Shown piece by piece: positions 26,247 through 37,631 of a stretch of 64,000 nucleotides of DNA. Source of the stretch: Tropicimonas_B omnivorans (GTDB taxonomy: Bacteria; Pseudomonadota; Alphaproteobacteria; Rhodobacterales; Rhodobacteraceae); the NCBI RefSeq assembly GCF_031846565.1, contig NZ_JAVRHL010000002.1, positions 744,001-808,000 on the forward strand, read 5' to 3'. The first letter of the stretch is position 1. Every line of letters begins with the position of its first letter. The notes under the pieces were generated by a model. That model was not told the origin of the DNA. It saw nothing but the letters and a program-made list of their open reading frames with translations, and did no database searches. The position numbers and the translations under genes were made by a program.

Positions 26247-27551
26247 TCAGCCGCGATGGGGCGAGAACAGCTTGCGACCGGCGACATAGGTGGCCGCCGT
26301 TGCGCGGTCGTCGCCCATCATGATCGTGGGGAAGACCGCATCCCAGATCGTCTCCGCCCGCCCGGCGCGCTGCGCGATGGCGGGGGTGGAGGCGAGGTCG
26401 AGCACGACGAGATCCGCGTCGGATCCCGGCGCGAGCGTGCCGATCCGATCGGGTGCGCGCATGGAAGCGGCGGATCCCGCGGTCGCAAGCCAGATGAGCT
26501 CGGCCGGGTGGAGCGGCGTTCCGGTCAGCTGGCCGATCTCGTAGGCCGCCGCCATGGTCCGCAGCATCGAGAAGGAGGAGCCGCCGCCGGTATCGGTGGC
26601 CAGGCCGACAATCTGGCCCTCCGCCTTGGCCCGCGCCATGCCGAAGAGACCGGAGCCGATGAAGGCGTTGGACGTCGGGCAATGGATGAGGGCGGCGCCC
26701 GCGTCCCTGAGACGATCCCGCTCGCGGTCCTCGAGATGGATCGCGTGGCCGAAGAGCGCGCCCTCCCGCAAGAGACCGTGCGCCTCGTAGGTGTCCAGAT
26801 AATCCCGGGCCTCCGGGTGCAGCTCCTTCACCCAGGCGATCTCGTCCAGCTGTTCGGAGAGGTGGGTCTGCATCAGACAATCCGGATTCTCGGCCCAGAG
26901 TGCGCCGAGCGCCTCGAGCTGTGCGGGCGTGGAGGTGGGCGTGAACCGGGGCGTGATGACGTAGCGCGCGCGGCCCCTGCCATGCCAGCGGGCGAGGAGG
27001 GCGGCGCTGTCATCGTACGCGGATCTGGCATCGTCGCGCAGTCCATCCGGCGCGTTGCGGTCCATGCAGGTCTTGCCGGCGGCGACGGCCATGCCGCGCC
27101 GTTCGGCGGCGATGAAGAAGGCCTCCACGGAGGCCGGGTGGATCGTGCAAAAGGAACAGGCGGTCGTGGTGCCGTTCGCGATCAGCAGATCGAGGTAGCG
27201 TTCTGCGATCTCGTCCGCATAGGCCGGATCGCCGAACCGCATCTCCTCGGGGAAAGTGTAGGTGTTCAGCCAGTCGATCAGGCGCTTGCCCCAGGAGGCG
27301 ATGATCGCCGTCTGGGGATAGTGGACATGCGCATCGACGAAGCCCGGCAGGATCAGCCCCTGCCCGTGATCCTCGACCGTCGCCCGGGGCGCGCGGGACC
27401 GCAGCTCATCCGCGGGACCGGTGGCGAGGATGCGTCCGTCCTCCACCAGGACACCGCCATGGGCGTCGAATCGGCTGGCCGCGTCCGGCGTGCTGCCGAA
27501 GGGGTCCGAGTGGATGTCGAGCACCTGCCCGAGGATGAGTGTCTGTGTCAT
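26247..27551 (-). CDS. guaD: Guanine deaminase
   Basis: Converts guanine to xanthine in purine salvage or catabolism. 434 residues, amidohydrolase fold. The zinc ligands are in PGFVDAHVHYPQ, in QTHLSEQ and in FGHAIHL, with ATDTGGGSSFSML for the final metal Asp and substrate loop. The C-terminal PGSDADLVVLD closes the composite beta domain. ATG 27551 is the only sensible start. It is transcribed toward hisN (convergent, 130 bases apart) and divergent from mgtE. No other purine catabolic gene is in the window. Confidence 0.93.
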   Translation of the reverse strand: MTQTLILGQVLDIHSDPFGSTPDAASRFDAHGGVLVEDGRILATGPADELRSRAPRATVEDHGQGLILPGFVDAHVHYPQTAIIASWGKRLIDWLNTYTFPEEMRFGDPAYADEIAERYLDLLIANGTTTACSFCTIHPASVEAFFIAAERRGMAVAAGKTCMDRNAPDGLRDDARSAYDDSAALLARWHGRGRARYVITPRFTPTSTPAQLEALGALWAENPDCLMQTHLSEQLDEIAWVKELHPEARDYLDTYEAHGLLREGALFGHAIHLEDRERDRLRDAGAALIHCPTSNAFIGSGLFGMARAKAEGQIVGLATDTGGGSSFSMLRTMAAAYEIGQLTGTPLHPAELIWLATAGSAASMRAPDRIGTLAPGSDADLVVLDLASTPAIAQRAGRAETIWDAVFPTIMMGDDRATAATYVAGRKLFSPHRG

Positions 27552-27670
27552 GAGGGGGACATTATGGCTCTCCCGCGGCGGGCGAAAGGGATGCCGGCGG
27601 GTTCAGGTTGCTCCTGCCACCGCCGGCCCTATTGTCGGCGCTTACCGCGCAGATCCGGGGGCGCTCCATC

Positions 27671-29065
27671 ATGGCTGACGACATTCTTACGCCGGAGGCC
27701 TCCGACGAGCGGGAGGCGGGCCATTACACGCTCGACGGGCCGTTCACGCGAAGTGTCCTCGAGGCCGTGGAGGCAGAGGATGCGGAGCGCCTGGCCGAGC
27801 TGCTGGAGCCGCTCCACCCGGCCGACATGGCCGACCTTCTGGAGCAGATCGAGGGCTGGCAGCGTGCGGCCCTGCTGCACCTTTACGGTGGCCGGCTGGA
27901 CGGCGCGGTTCTCAGCGAGCTGGACGAGAGTCTTCGCGAGGAGGTGATCCACCTTCTGCCGCCCGACGTGCTCTCCGAGGCGGTGCGCGAACTCGACAGC
28001 GACGATGTGGTCGACCTCGTCGAGGATCTAGAGGGCGAGCAGAAGACCATGATCCTCGAGGCGCTGTCCGCCTCGTCCCGCGCCGCCGTCGAGCAGGCGC
28101 TGACCTACCCCGAGTTCTCCGCCGGCCGCCTGATGCAGCGCGAGATCGTCCGCGCGCCGGAGCATTGGCGTGTCGGCGAGGCGATCGATTTCTTGCGGAC
28201 CAACCCGGACAGCCTGCCGGACCAGTTCTACCACGTCATTCTCGTCGATCCCCGGATGCGGGCGGTGGGGCAGGTTGCGATCGGGAAGATCCTCTCCTCT
28301 CGCCGGGGCGCACTTCTCCGCGACCTGACGGAAGAGGATTTCCGCACCGTGCCCGTCGATCAGGACGAGGGCGAGGTGGCCTATGCCTTCAACCAGTATC
28401 ACCTGATCTCCGTCCCCGTGGTCGACGAGGAGAAGCGCGTCGTCGGCGTGATCACCATAGATGACGCGATGGTGGTGATGGACGAGGAGCACGAGGAGGA
28501 CATCCTGCGCCTCGCCGGTGTCGGCGAGACGCGGATTTCCGACCGGGTGGTCGACACCACGCGCCGCCGTCTTCCCTGGCTGGCGGTGAACCTGGCGACG
28601 GCGATCCTCGCCTCCCTTGTCATCGCCCAGTTCGAGGAGGTGATCGCGCAGGTCGTGGCGCTCGCCGTGCTGATGCCCATCGTGGCCAGCATGGGCGGAA
28701 ATGCCGGCACACAGGCGCTGACGGTGGCGGTCCGGGCGCTGGCGACGAAGGATCTCACCGGCTCCAACGTCCTGCGCATCGTGCGGAGGGAGGCGGCCGT
28801 CGGCCTGATCAACGGGGTGATCTTCGCCGTCCTGATGGGCGCGGTGGGGATCCTCTGGTTCGGCGATATCGGCATCGCCTACGTGATCTCGGCCGCGATG
28901 GTCATCAACATGCTGATGGCAGGGCTTGCGGGGATCCTGATTCCGCTCCTGCTCGACAAGGCGGGGGTCGATCCAGCCCTGGCCTCTGGCACCTTCGTCA
29001 CGACGGTCACGGATGTGGTCGGCTTCTTCGCGTTCCTCGGACTGGCGGCCTTGTGGCTGCTCTGA
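27671..29065 (+). CDS. mgtE: Magnesium transporter MgtE
   Basis: 464 residues. N-terminal superhelical domain (LHPADMADLLEQIEGW, HLLPPDVLSEAVREL), two CBS domains around residues 140-260 that sense Mg2+, then five membrane helices beginning at RRRLPWLAVNLATAIL. The pore signature PIVASMGGNAGTQALTV and the C-terminal GTFVTTVTDVVGFFAFLG are present. ATG 27671 was chosen since homology starts there. No Mg2+ riboswitch-like structure is seen in the 119-base leader. The 3' end overlaps the next gene by 13 bases. Confidence 0.94.
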   Translation: MADDILTPEASDEREAGHYTLDGPFTRSVLEAVEAEDAERLAELLEPLHPADMADLLEQIEGWQRAALLHLYGGRLDGAVLSELDESLREEVIHLLPPDVLSEAVRELDSDDVVDLVEDLEGEQKTMILEALSASSRAAVEQALTYPEFSAGRLMQREIVRAPEHWRVGEAIDFLRTNPDSLPDQFYHVILVDPRMRAVGQVAIGKILSSRRGALLRDLTEEDFRTVPVDQDEGEVAYAFNQYHLISVPVVDEEKRVVGVITIDDAMVVMDEEHEEDILRLAGVGETRISDRVVDTTRRRLPWLAVNLATAILASLVIAQFEEVIAQVVALAVLMPIVASMGGNAGTQALTVAVRALATKDLTGSNVLRIVRREAAVGLINGVIFAVLMGAVGILWFGDIGIAYVISAAMVINMLMAGLAGILIPLLLDKAGVDPALASGTFVTTVTDVVGFFAFLGLAALWLL

Positions 29066-29613
29066 CGAAGGCCGAGGCGCGGGCGCGGGCCGGCGGGGCG
29101 CGGGACGCGGCGCACCGGTCGGGTGCGGGCCCTATGGTGTCCGCGGCGCTCGTCGAGTGTCTGGCGGGCGAGGCGGGCCGGGTGATCGCGGGCTATATGC
29201 CGATCCGCTCCGAAGCCGATCCTCTGCCAGCGATGACGGCCCTGGCGGCGCGGAACCGGATCTGCGTGCCCGTCGTGGTCGGTCCGGGAGAAGCATTGCG
29301 CTTTCGCGAATGGGTGCCGGGATGCGCGCTCGAGAGGGGGCCCTTCGGGGTCGAGGTGCCGGCCGGGGGTGCGGATCTGACCCCCGATCTTCTGATCGTG
29401 CCCATGCTCGCCTTCGACGCCCGGCTCTTTCGTCTCGGCTACGGCGGCGGGTTCTACGATCGAACGCTCGAGGCGCTGCGCAAGACTGGGGCGCCGGAGG
29501 CGGTGGGCCTCGCCTATGCCGCGCAGGAGCTGACGGAGGTGCCGCTCGAGCCGACGGATCAGCCCCTTGACCGGCTTGTCACCGAGCAAGGGGCCAGGCG
29601 GCCTTTGCCATGA
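29053..29613 (+). CDS. 5-formyltetrahydrofolate cyclo-ligase
   Basis: Converts 5-formyl-THF to 5,10-methenyl-THF with ATP. 186 residues. The N-terminal MAALTKAEARARA helix, the YMPIRSEADP substrate segment and the ATP-binding LGYGGGFYDRTL signature match the family. Start is GTG 29053, within the end of mgtE, so coupled translation is likely. The conserved Arg/Lys-rich N-terminal (usually K-x-x-L-R) is weakly kept. Ends 52 bases before the next gene. Confidence 0.9.
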   Translation: MAALTKAEARARAGGARDAAHRSGAGPMVSAALVECLAGEAGRVIAGYMPIRSEADPLPAMTALAARNRICVPVVVGPGEALRFREWVPGCALERGPFGVEVPAGGADLTPDLLIVPMLAFDARLFRLGYGGGFYDRTLEALRKTGAPEAVGLAYAAQELTEVPLEPTDQPLDRLVTEQGARRPLP

Positions 29614-29665
29614 ACCCCGCGTTAACGTCTCCGGCCCATGCTCGGAGAGACCCAAAGGAGATCCC

Positions 29666-31165
29666 ATGCGGCTGGAAACGGGCGGTCTGATCGACCGGAC
29701 GACGCGCATCAGTTTTCGGTTCGCCGGCAGGACCTGTCATGGCCATCCCGGGGATACGCTGGCGTCCGCGCTCCTGGCGGCGGGTGTGCGCGTCGTCGGG
29801 CGCTCGCCGATCTATCGGCGTCCGCGCGGTCTCGCGCGGCTCGAGCCCGAGGAGCCGAACGGCGTCGTCGTGGTGAAGGGGCGGGCGATCCGCGCGACCG
29901 AGCTTGTGCTGAGCGAAGGGCTGGACGCGTCACCGCTCGATCGCAGCGCCTGGCGCATCGGCAGACGTGCCGACGTGCGCGCGCCGGACGAGACGAGCGC
30001 CGATCCTGAGGAAACCTCCTGCGATGTCCTCGTCGTCGGCGCGGGGCCGGCGGGCCTCATGGCCGCGCGCGCTGCGGCGGAGGCCGGCGCCAGTGTCCTC
30101 CTGGTCGAGGCGGATGCGAGGCCGGGCGGATATCTCCTCGGTGAGCGCGAAACGGTCGGCGGCAAGTCCGGGGCGGACTGGGCGGCGGAGGAGGCGGAGC
30201 GCCTTTCGCAGCAGGGCGTTCAGGTCCGGTTCGGAATACGCGTCACGACGGCCGGCGGCGACCGGGTGAGGGCGGTTGAGCGATTGCCCGATGGAACGCC
30301 ACGGCTGTGGCGCATCGACGCGCGGGCACTGGTGCTGGCCTGCGGCGCGTCCGAGGAGCCGGAGGTCTTTCCGGGCAACGACCGTCCGGGCATTCTGAGC
30401 GCGGCGGCCGTGCGGATGGCGCTCCACCGGTTCGGGGCGGCGCCGGGCGCTCGGATCGCGGTCTACGGCGACGGGCGGGAGGCACGCCGGACGGCGATCG
30501 ACCTCGTGGCCGCCGGCATCGAGGTGCCGGCGCTGATCGACCCGTCCTACGGGCCGCCGGACGGCGCGGACCTGCCGGAGGGCGTGCCGCTCCTGACCGA
30601 TACGGAGATCGCCGGAACGAGAGGGCGCCGCGGTCTGACGGCGCTGCTTCTGATGAAGCGGGGGGAGACCAGATCCAGACCGCTCAGGGTCGACGCGCTC
30701 GCGGTCTCGGGGACCTGGGCGCCGCGGCTCACGCTGGCCCGCGAGCGGGGCGCCACGCCGGGCTGGAGCCGCGATCTGATGATGTTCCTGCCGCAGCCGG
30801 CCGCCGGTCCGGGCTGGGCCGCGGCGGGTGCGATGGCAGGGGCCGGATCGACGGGGGAGTGCCTCGCATCGGGGCGTGACGCGGCGCGCGCCGTCCTCGA
30901 ACCACTCGGGTGGATGGCGGCGGATGTCCCTCTTCCGCAGGCGCCCGCGGAGGCGGATCCGCCGAGACCGCCCCGTTTCGTGCCGCTCAAGGGACGCGCC
31001 TTCGTCGATCTGGCGCGGGACATGACGACCGCGGACGTGCGGTCTCTCGCCTCCAAGGGGCGCGCCCTGCCGGCGCCGCCCTCCCTTCTGGCTCTGAGCT
31101 ACCTGTCGCAGGCCTCCGGCATGGGCATCGAGGAGCTTGCTGCGAAGATGGACCCGGGCACCTAG
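29666..31165 (+). CDS. Sarcosine oxidase alpha-like FAD/NAD protein lacking the C-terminal half
   Basis: 499 residues. The N-terminal 110 residues resemble the SoxA ferredoxin-like domain (HGHPGDTLASALLAAGVRVVG, YRRPRGL, EEPNG). It is followed by a dinucleotide-binding domain with VVGAGPAGLMAARAAAEAG and VEADARPGGYL, a second GxG region (IAVYGDGREARR) and a terminal FVDLARDMTTADVRSL segment. Full SoxA proteins are about 1000 residues with a folate-binding aminomethyltransferase domain; that domain is absent, as are soxB, soxD and soxG. AAAGGAG precedes ATG 29666. Probably a dehydrogenase-like relative rather than an intact sarcosine oxidase subunit. Confidence 0.75.
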   Translation: MRLETGGLIDRTTRISFRFAGRTCHGHPGDTLASALLAAGVRVVGRSPIYRRPRGLARLEPEEPNGVVVVKGRAIRATELVLSEGLDASPLDRSAWRIGRRADVRAPDETSADPEETSCDVLVVGAGPAGLMAARAAAEAGASVLLVEADARPGGYLLGERETVGGKSGADWAAEEAERLSQQGVQVRFGIRVTTAGGDRVRAVERLPDGTPRLWRIDARALVLACGASEEPEVFPGNDRPGILSAAAVRMALHRFGAAPGARIAVYGDGREARRTAIDLVAAGIEVPALIDPSYGPPDGADLPEGVPLLTDTEIAGTRGRRGLTALLLMKRGETRSRPLRVDALAVSGTWAPRLTLARERGATPGWSRDLMMFLPQPAAGPGWAAAGAMAGAGSTGECLASGRDAARAVLEPLGWMAADVPLPQAPAEADPPRPPRFVPLKGRAFVDLARDMTTADVRSLASKGRALPAPPSLLALSYLSQASGMGIEELAAKMDPGT

Positions 31166-31184
31166 GACCGCGCGCCCGGCCCGC

Positions 31185-31205
31185 GCTGAAATCGTGATTT
31201 CCAGC
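31185..31205 (+). terminator. Short hairpin after the SoxA-like gene
   Basis: GCTGAAATC (31185-31193) pairs with GATTTCCAGC (31196-31205) with one bulged base and a 2-base spacer. No T-run follows. It lies 20 bases after the stop and could help end transcription before dnaG. Confidence 0.3.
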
Positions 31206-31284
31206 CCGGCCCCGCGCCGCGATAGACCGCAGGTCACTCCCGGAGCCGCTTCCAGAATCGCGCCGGGCATAGGATAGTTTCTCG

Positions 31285-33306
31285 ATGGCCCTTCCTGACG
31301 GTTTTCTCGACGAGCTTCGCGCCCGCGTCAGCCTCTCGCAGGTGGTGGGCAAGAAGGTCCTGTGGGACAAGCGCAAGTCCCAGCAGGGCAAGGGAGATTG
31401 GTGGGCGCCGTGCCCGTTCCACCAGGAAAAGACGGCCTCGTTTCACGTCGATGACCGCAAGGGGTTCTACTACTGCTTCGGATGCCAGGCGAAGGGCAAC
31501 GCGTTCACCTTCGTGCAGGAGACCGAGAATGTCGGCTTCATGGAGGCGGTGGAGATCCTCGCCCGGGAGGCCGGGATGGAGGTGCCGAAGGGCGATCCGA
31601 AGGCGCAGGCACGGGCCGACCGGAACACCCGCCTGAGGGAGGCGGTGGACGCCGCCGCACGCTTTTACCGCACGCAATTGTCGACCGCCGCCGCCGCCGA
31701 AGCGCGGGCCTATCTCGAGCGGAGGGGCGTGAAGGCGGAGACGCTGGAGCGCTTCGGCATCGGCTATGCTCCCAGCGGCCGCACCGCGCTTGCCGATGCG
31801 CTGACCGGCCGCGGCATGGAGGCGGATCTGCTCGTCGAAGCCGGCCTCTGCCGCCGCTCGGAGCGGGACGGCTCGCTCTACGATTTCCTGAGGGACCGCA
31901 TCGTCTTCCCGATCCGGGACGGGCAGGACCGGGCCGTCGCATTCGGGGGACGGGCGATGTCCGCCGATGCGCAGGCGAAGTACCTCAACACCTCCGAGAC
32001 GCCGATTTTCGACAAGGGCGCCGGGCTTTACAACATCGCGCCGGCCCGGTCCGCGGCGGGACGCTCTGGCGCCCTGATCGTCGCCGAGGGCTACATGGAC
32101 GTGATCGCGCTCCATGAACACGGCTTCCCCGCCGCTGTCGCCCCGCTCGGCACGGCGATCACGGAAGCGCAGCTTGCCCTGATCTGGCGGATCTCCAGCG
32201 AGCCGGTCGTCGCGCTCGACGGGGACACGGCCGGTCTGCGCGCCGCCTACCGTCTGATTTCGCGCGCCCTTCCGATGCTGGAGCCGGGGCGAGAACTGCG
32301 CTTCGTCCTGCTGCCGGAGGGCAAGGATCCCGACGATCTGCTGCGCTCCGAGGGCGGGCCGGAAGCGATGGGGGAGCTGATCGGCAGCGCCCAGCCGATG
32401 GCGAAGCTCCTGTGGCGCGAGAAGACGGAGGGGCTCGTTCTCGACAGCCCCGAACGGCGCGCGTCCCTCGACCGGGATCTGCGCGCCGTGCTCGACGAGA
32501 TCCGCGACCGCTCCATCAAGATGCACTATGCGGAGGAATTCCGCCGGCTGCGCGCCGACCTCTATGGCTATGGCCATCCCGGAGGAGCGGATGGCTCCGG
32601 GGCCGGCGCGTCGCCGGAACCTCGTGGGCTGCCGCCCGCCTCCGGTTTCCAGAAGCGCGGCGGTGCGTGGAAAAAGGGCGCCGCGCCGCTTCTGCCCTCG
32701 ACGGAGCAGTCCCGCGCGTCGCTTCTGGCCTCCGGTGCCGAGGGCGTGACGGACCGGCTCCGGGAGGCGGTGATCCTCGCGACGCTCATCCACACGCCGG
32801 TCCTGATTGACGAATTCGCGCATATTCTCGAGGAGTTCGAGTTCCGCGGGCCGGGCCATGCCGCCATCGCCGCGAGCCTCCTGCGGGTGCCGCCCGGGGT
32901 CGATGCGGAGGGCGTGCTCATCCATCTTCGCGAGGAGGTGGGGGCGCGCGGCCTTGAAACGATGCTGTCACCGCGCCATGTCCAGATCGCTCCCTCGGTC
33001 CGCCGGGCCGGGGATGCCGAACTCGCTCGGGCCTGCCTGACCGAGGAACTGGCCAAGCTCGGGGCCGCGCGCGGCATGGCCCGGGAGATGGCGGAAAGCG
33101 TGGCCGCGATCGCGGGGTCCGCGGGCGAGGGCCTCGACTGGCGTATCGCCCAGGCCGCCGATGCCGTCCTGCGGGCGGCAAGTGCGGGCGAGGGCGGCCG
33201 TTCGGAGCTGGAGACCGCGCCCAACGGGGCGCGACTGGATCGACGTGAGAAGGATGCGTTGCAGGAACTGTTGCGCCGAATCGGATACGAGGGAACGGGA
33301 CCTTAG
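31285..33306 (+). CDS. dnaG: DNA primase
   Basis: Makes RNA primers at the replication fork. 673 residues. The N-terminal zinc-binding domain has CPFHQEK and CFGCQAKG (CHC2 type). The RNA polymerase core begins with the YLERRGV helix region, and the TOPRIM motifs EGYMDV and ALDGDTAG with the following Asp region are intact. The C-terminal helicase-binding domain is divergent, as in other alphaproteobacteria, after a Gly/Pro-rich linker. ATG 31285 is used. It lies 127 bases before rpoD, the classic dnaG-rpoD arrangement. Confidence 0.96.
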   Translation: MALPDGFLDELRARVSLSQVVGKKVLWDKRKSQQGKGDWWAPCPFHQEKTASFHVDDRKGFYYCFGCQAKGNAFTFVQETENVGFMEAVEILAREAGMEVPKGDPKAQARADRNTRLREAVDAAARFYRTQLSTAAAAEARAYLERRGVKAETLERFGIGYAPSGRTALADALTGRGMEADLLVEAGLCRRSERDGSLYDFLRDRIVFPIRDGQDRAVAFGGRAMSADAQAKYLNTSETPIFDKGAGLYNIAPARSAAGRSGALIVAEGYMDVIALHEHGFPAAVAPLGTAITEAQLALIWRISSEPVVALDGDTAGLRAAYRLISRALPMLEPGRELRFVLLPEGKDPDDLLRSEGGPEAMGELIGSAQPMAKLLWREKTEGLVLDSPERRASLDRDLRAVLDEIRDRSIKMHYAEEFRRLRADLYGYGHPGGADGSGAGASPEPRGLPPASGFQKRGGAWKKGAAPLLPSTEQSRASLLASGAEGVTDRLREAVILATLIHTPVLIDEFAHILEEFEFRGPGHAAIAASLLRVPPGVDAEGVLIHLREEVGARGLETMLSPRHVQIAPSVRRAGDAELARACLTEELAKLGAARGMAREMAESVAAIAGSAGEGLDWRIAQAADAVLRAASAGEGGRSELETAPNGARLDRREKDALQELLRRIGYEGTGP

Positions 33307-33432
33307 TCCGAATCGGTCAACGTATTGGAAATCATTGCAGGCAACGGTAGGACATCTGGAACGCCAAGCCGCATGACCTATGATTCGCAGGTTCGGGCGG
33401 ATGCCCGAATCACCTCGTCAGTGGGAGAGACC

Positions 33433-35421
<1,989 letters not shown>

Positions 35422-35427
35422 ATTACC

Positions 35428-35455
35428 GCGGGCCGCTTCGGCGGCCCGCATCTTG
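35428..35455 (+). terminator. Stem-loop terminator after rpoD
   Basis: GCGGGCCGC (35428-35436) and GCGGCCCGC (35441-35449) form a perfect 9-bp stem with a stable TTCG tetraloop, 7 bases after the rpoD stop. The following ATCTT is only a weak T-tract. Likely the terminator of the dnaG-rpoD unit. Confidence 0.75.
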
Positions 35456-35507
35456 ATTGCCGGTGGGCATTCATGAAACGTTAGGGGAACATCTCTAGGA
35501 TTCCCCC

Positions 35508-37004
35508 ATGCCGCTCGACCAGATCGATCCCCTCTACATTACGGGCGCTGCCGCGCTTCTTGCGCTCGTTTGCGTCGCCCTTCTCCTGCGTGCCGCGGCG
35601 CGGGGGCGGGAGGTCCGGGACCTGTCCCGCCGTCTGGCGGAGACGGAGGCGCGCCTCGCCGAGGAGCGCAGCGTGGCGACGGCCCGCTCAGGTGAGCTCG
35701 AGCTTCTGGCGGAGCAACTGAGATCGGACCTGTCGTCGGCCCGCATTCGCGCGGAGCGGCGGGAGGAAGCTGCCGAAAGCCTGTCGCGGGAGGTGGACCG
35801 CGCCCGAGCCCAGCGGGCCGACCTTGCGGAGAAGCTGGAGGAGACGCGCATCGCTCACGGCACCTCCGAGCGGGAGATCAGCCGCCTCAAGACCGAGATC
35901 ACCAAGGACCGCGAAGCCGCCGAGCGGGAAATTCGCACGCTCCAGACCCTGCGCGAGGAGATGACGTCCCGCTTCCGGGAGCTCGCGAGCCAGACGCTGA
36001 AGGTGCAGGGCGAGGATTTCGCCAAGGCCAACCAGCAGAAGCTGAACGAGCTGCTCGCGCCCTTCAAGGAGCATGTCGGCAACTTCCAGATCGAGCTTCG
36101 CAACGTCCACAAATCCGCGGACGAGGAGCGCGCGCGCCTCAAGGAACAGATCGCGACGCTTCACAGCCGCTCCGAGGAGATCAGCCGCGAGGCGGTGAAC
36201 CTGACCCAGGCCCTCAAGGGTGACAAGCAGCGTCAGGGCGCCTGGGGGGAGATGATCCTCGAGCGCATCCTGGAGGAATCCGGCCTCGAACGGGATGTGC
36301 ATTACGAGGTCCAGGCCAGCCGCCGGGACGAGGAGGGCGCCCGCTGGCGCCCCGACGTCGTCGTGCGGATGCCGCAGGGCAAGTCCCTCGTGATCGACAG
36401 CAAGGTCTCCCTCATCGCCTACGAGGCCGCGACGAACGCCGACTCGGAGGAGGAGCGCAAGAGAGCCCTGGCCGATCACGTGCGCGCCGTCAGGACCCAT
36501 ATCGAGACGCTCGCGGCAAAGGGCTACCAGGCGCTGGAGGCCGGGAGCGTCGATTACGTGCTGATGTTCATGCCCATCGAGGGGGCGCTCTCCGAAGCCC
36601 TCCGGGTGCAGGGCGATCTCACCGCGATGGCCTTGCGCAAGGGAATCGGCATCGTCACGCCCACCACGATGATGGTCACGCTGCGCACGGTGGAGCATAT
36701 CTGGGCCGTCGAGCGCCGGGAGAGCAATGCCGAGGCCATCGCGGACCGCGCGGGCAAGCTCTACGACAAGTTCGTCGGCGTGCTGGAGGAGTTCGACAAG
36801 ATCGGCTCGCATCTCGACAATGCCCGCGATGCCCATTCCCGCGCCGTCGACCGTCTCGCCCGCGGTCGGGGCAACGTGCTCGGGCAGGTGGACAAGCTTC
36901 GCACGCTCGGCGCCCGCACCGACAAGCGCCTGCCGATGGATCACGATTCCGCGCCCGATGACGACGGGGGGCAGCGCGCGCTGCCGGATCAGGCGGCCGA
37001 GTAA
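35508..37004 (+). CDS. rmuC: DNA recombination protein RmuC
   Basis: 498 residues. An N-terminal membrane segment (about residues 10-28) is followed by a long coiled coil rich in Glu/Arg/Ala (to about residue 220) and the RmuC nuclease-like domain with KQRQGAWGEMILERILEESGL, VIDSKVSL and GIGIVTPTTMM. In E. coli, loss of rmuC raises inversion at short repeats; the fold is related to the PD-(D/E)xK nucleases. ATG 35508 begins MPLDQIDPL. Single gene, well spaced on both sides. Confidence 0.93.
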   Translation: MPLDQIDPLYITGAAALLALVCVALLLRAAARGREVRDLSRRLAETEARLAEERSVATARSGELELLAEQLRSDLSSARIRAERREEAAESLSREVDRARAQRADLAEKLEETRIAHGTSEREISRLKTEITKDREAAEREIRTLQTLREEMTSRFRELASQTLKVQGEDFAKANQQKLNELLAPFKEHVGNFQIELRNVHKSADEERARLKEQIATLHSRSEEISREAVNLTQALKGDKQRQGAWGEMILERILEESGLERDVHYEVQASRRDEEGARWRPDVVVRMPQGKSLVIDSKVSLIAYEAATNADSEEERKRALADHVRAVRTHIETLAAKGYQALEAGSVDYVLMFMPIEGALSEALRVQGDLTAMALRKGIGIVTPTTMMVTLRTVEHIWAVERRESNAEAIADRAGKLYDKFVGVLEEFDKIGSHLDNARDAHSRAVDRLARGRGNVLGQVDKLRTLGARTDKRLPMDHDSAPDDDGGQRALPDQAAE

Positions 37005-37155
37005 GTCGTTCTAGAGGCCTGAGAATCGGGCGATGGATCCGCATCTTGGCGGCCGAATTCAGGATAGGGCGGCGGCCAGATCGGGCTTTCTCGCCCCCCG
37101 AGCCGGGTCCCCGCAGCGCACCGGCCCACTGGCCGAGCCGGACGCGGCGATCTAG

Positions 37156-37557
37156 ATGACGGTCATGCCCACATTCAAAGCCTCCGCCACCCTTCTCGCC
37201 GCCATCACGCTCTGCCTGGCGCTGGTCTATCTCCTCCTGCCCTCCATTCCACTCTTCGCCTTTGCGCAGGAGCGTACCGCGGACGGGCTGTTCATGGCGC
37301 GCCGCGGCGCATTGCCGTTCGCGGGGCTCGCCGTGATGCTCTTCGCGGCGCGGGACTGCGACCCCTCCCACGCGCGGCGCGCGATCTGCCTTGCGGTGAT
37401 CGTGACATTCGGTGGCCTCGCCATCCTCGGCCTGATCGCGCTCGTGCGGGGAACGACGGGGTGGATGACCCTGCCGTCCATCGCCGTCGAGCTTGTTCTC
37501 GCGGCGCTCTTCGTGCCGCATCTCGCCGCTCGTTCGCGCGCCGCACCGCGCCTGTGA
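37156..37557 (+). CDS. Small four-helix membrane protein, uncharacterised
   Basis: 133 residues with four hydrophobic segments: about 9-32, 50-62, 74-95 and 104-124. A FMARRGALPFAGLAVMLF segment recalls proteins annotated as DUF4345 or similar in alphaproteobacteria, but I cannot assign a family with confidence. ATG 37156 is used; another in-frame ATG is four codons downstream. It lies 151 bases after rmuC and 74 before a secreted protein. Function unknown. Confidence 0.6.
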   Translation: MTVMPTFKASATLLAAITLCLALVYLLLPSIPLFAFAQERTADGLFMARRGALPFAGLAVMLFAARDCDPSHARRAICLAVIVTFGGLAILGLIALVRGTTGWMTLPSIAVELVLAALFVPHLAARSRAAPRL

Positions 37558-37631
37558 GGGTGCGTGCGCTCCAGGCCCTTGATCGGCGGCGTGCGCCGGG
37601 TCAGGCTTTGTTCCAATCAAGGAGACGTCCC

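Noticed and set aside
27552..27670. Mg2+ riboswitch in the mgtE leader
   Set aside because: The leader is only 119 bases, GC-rich, and shows no conserved M-box core or clear terminator/anti-terminator pair.
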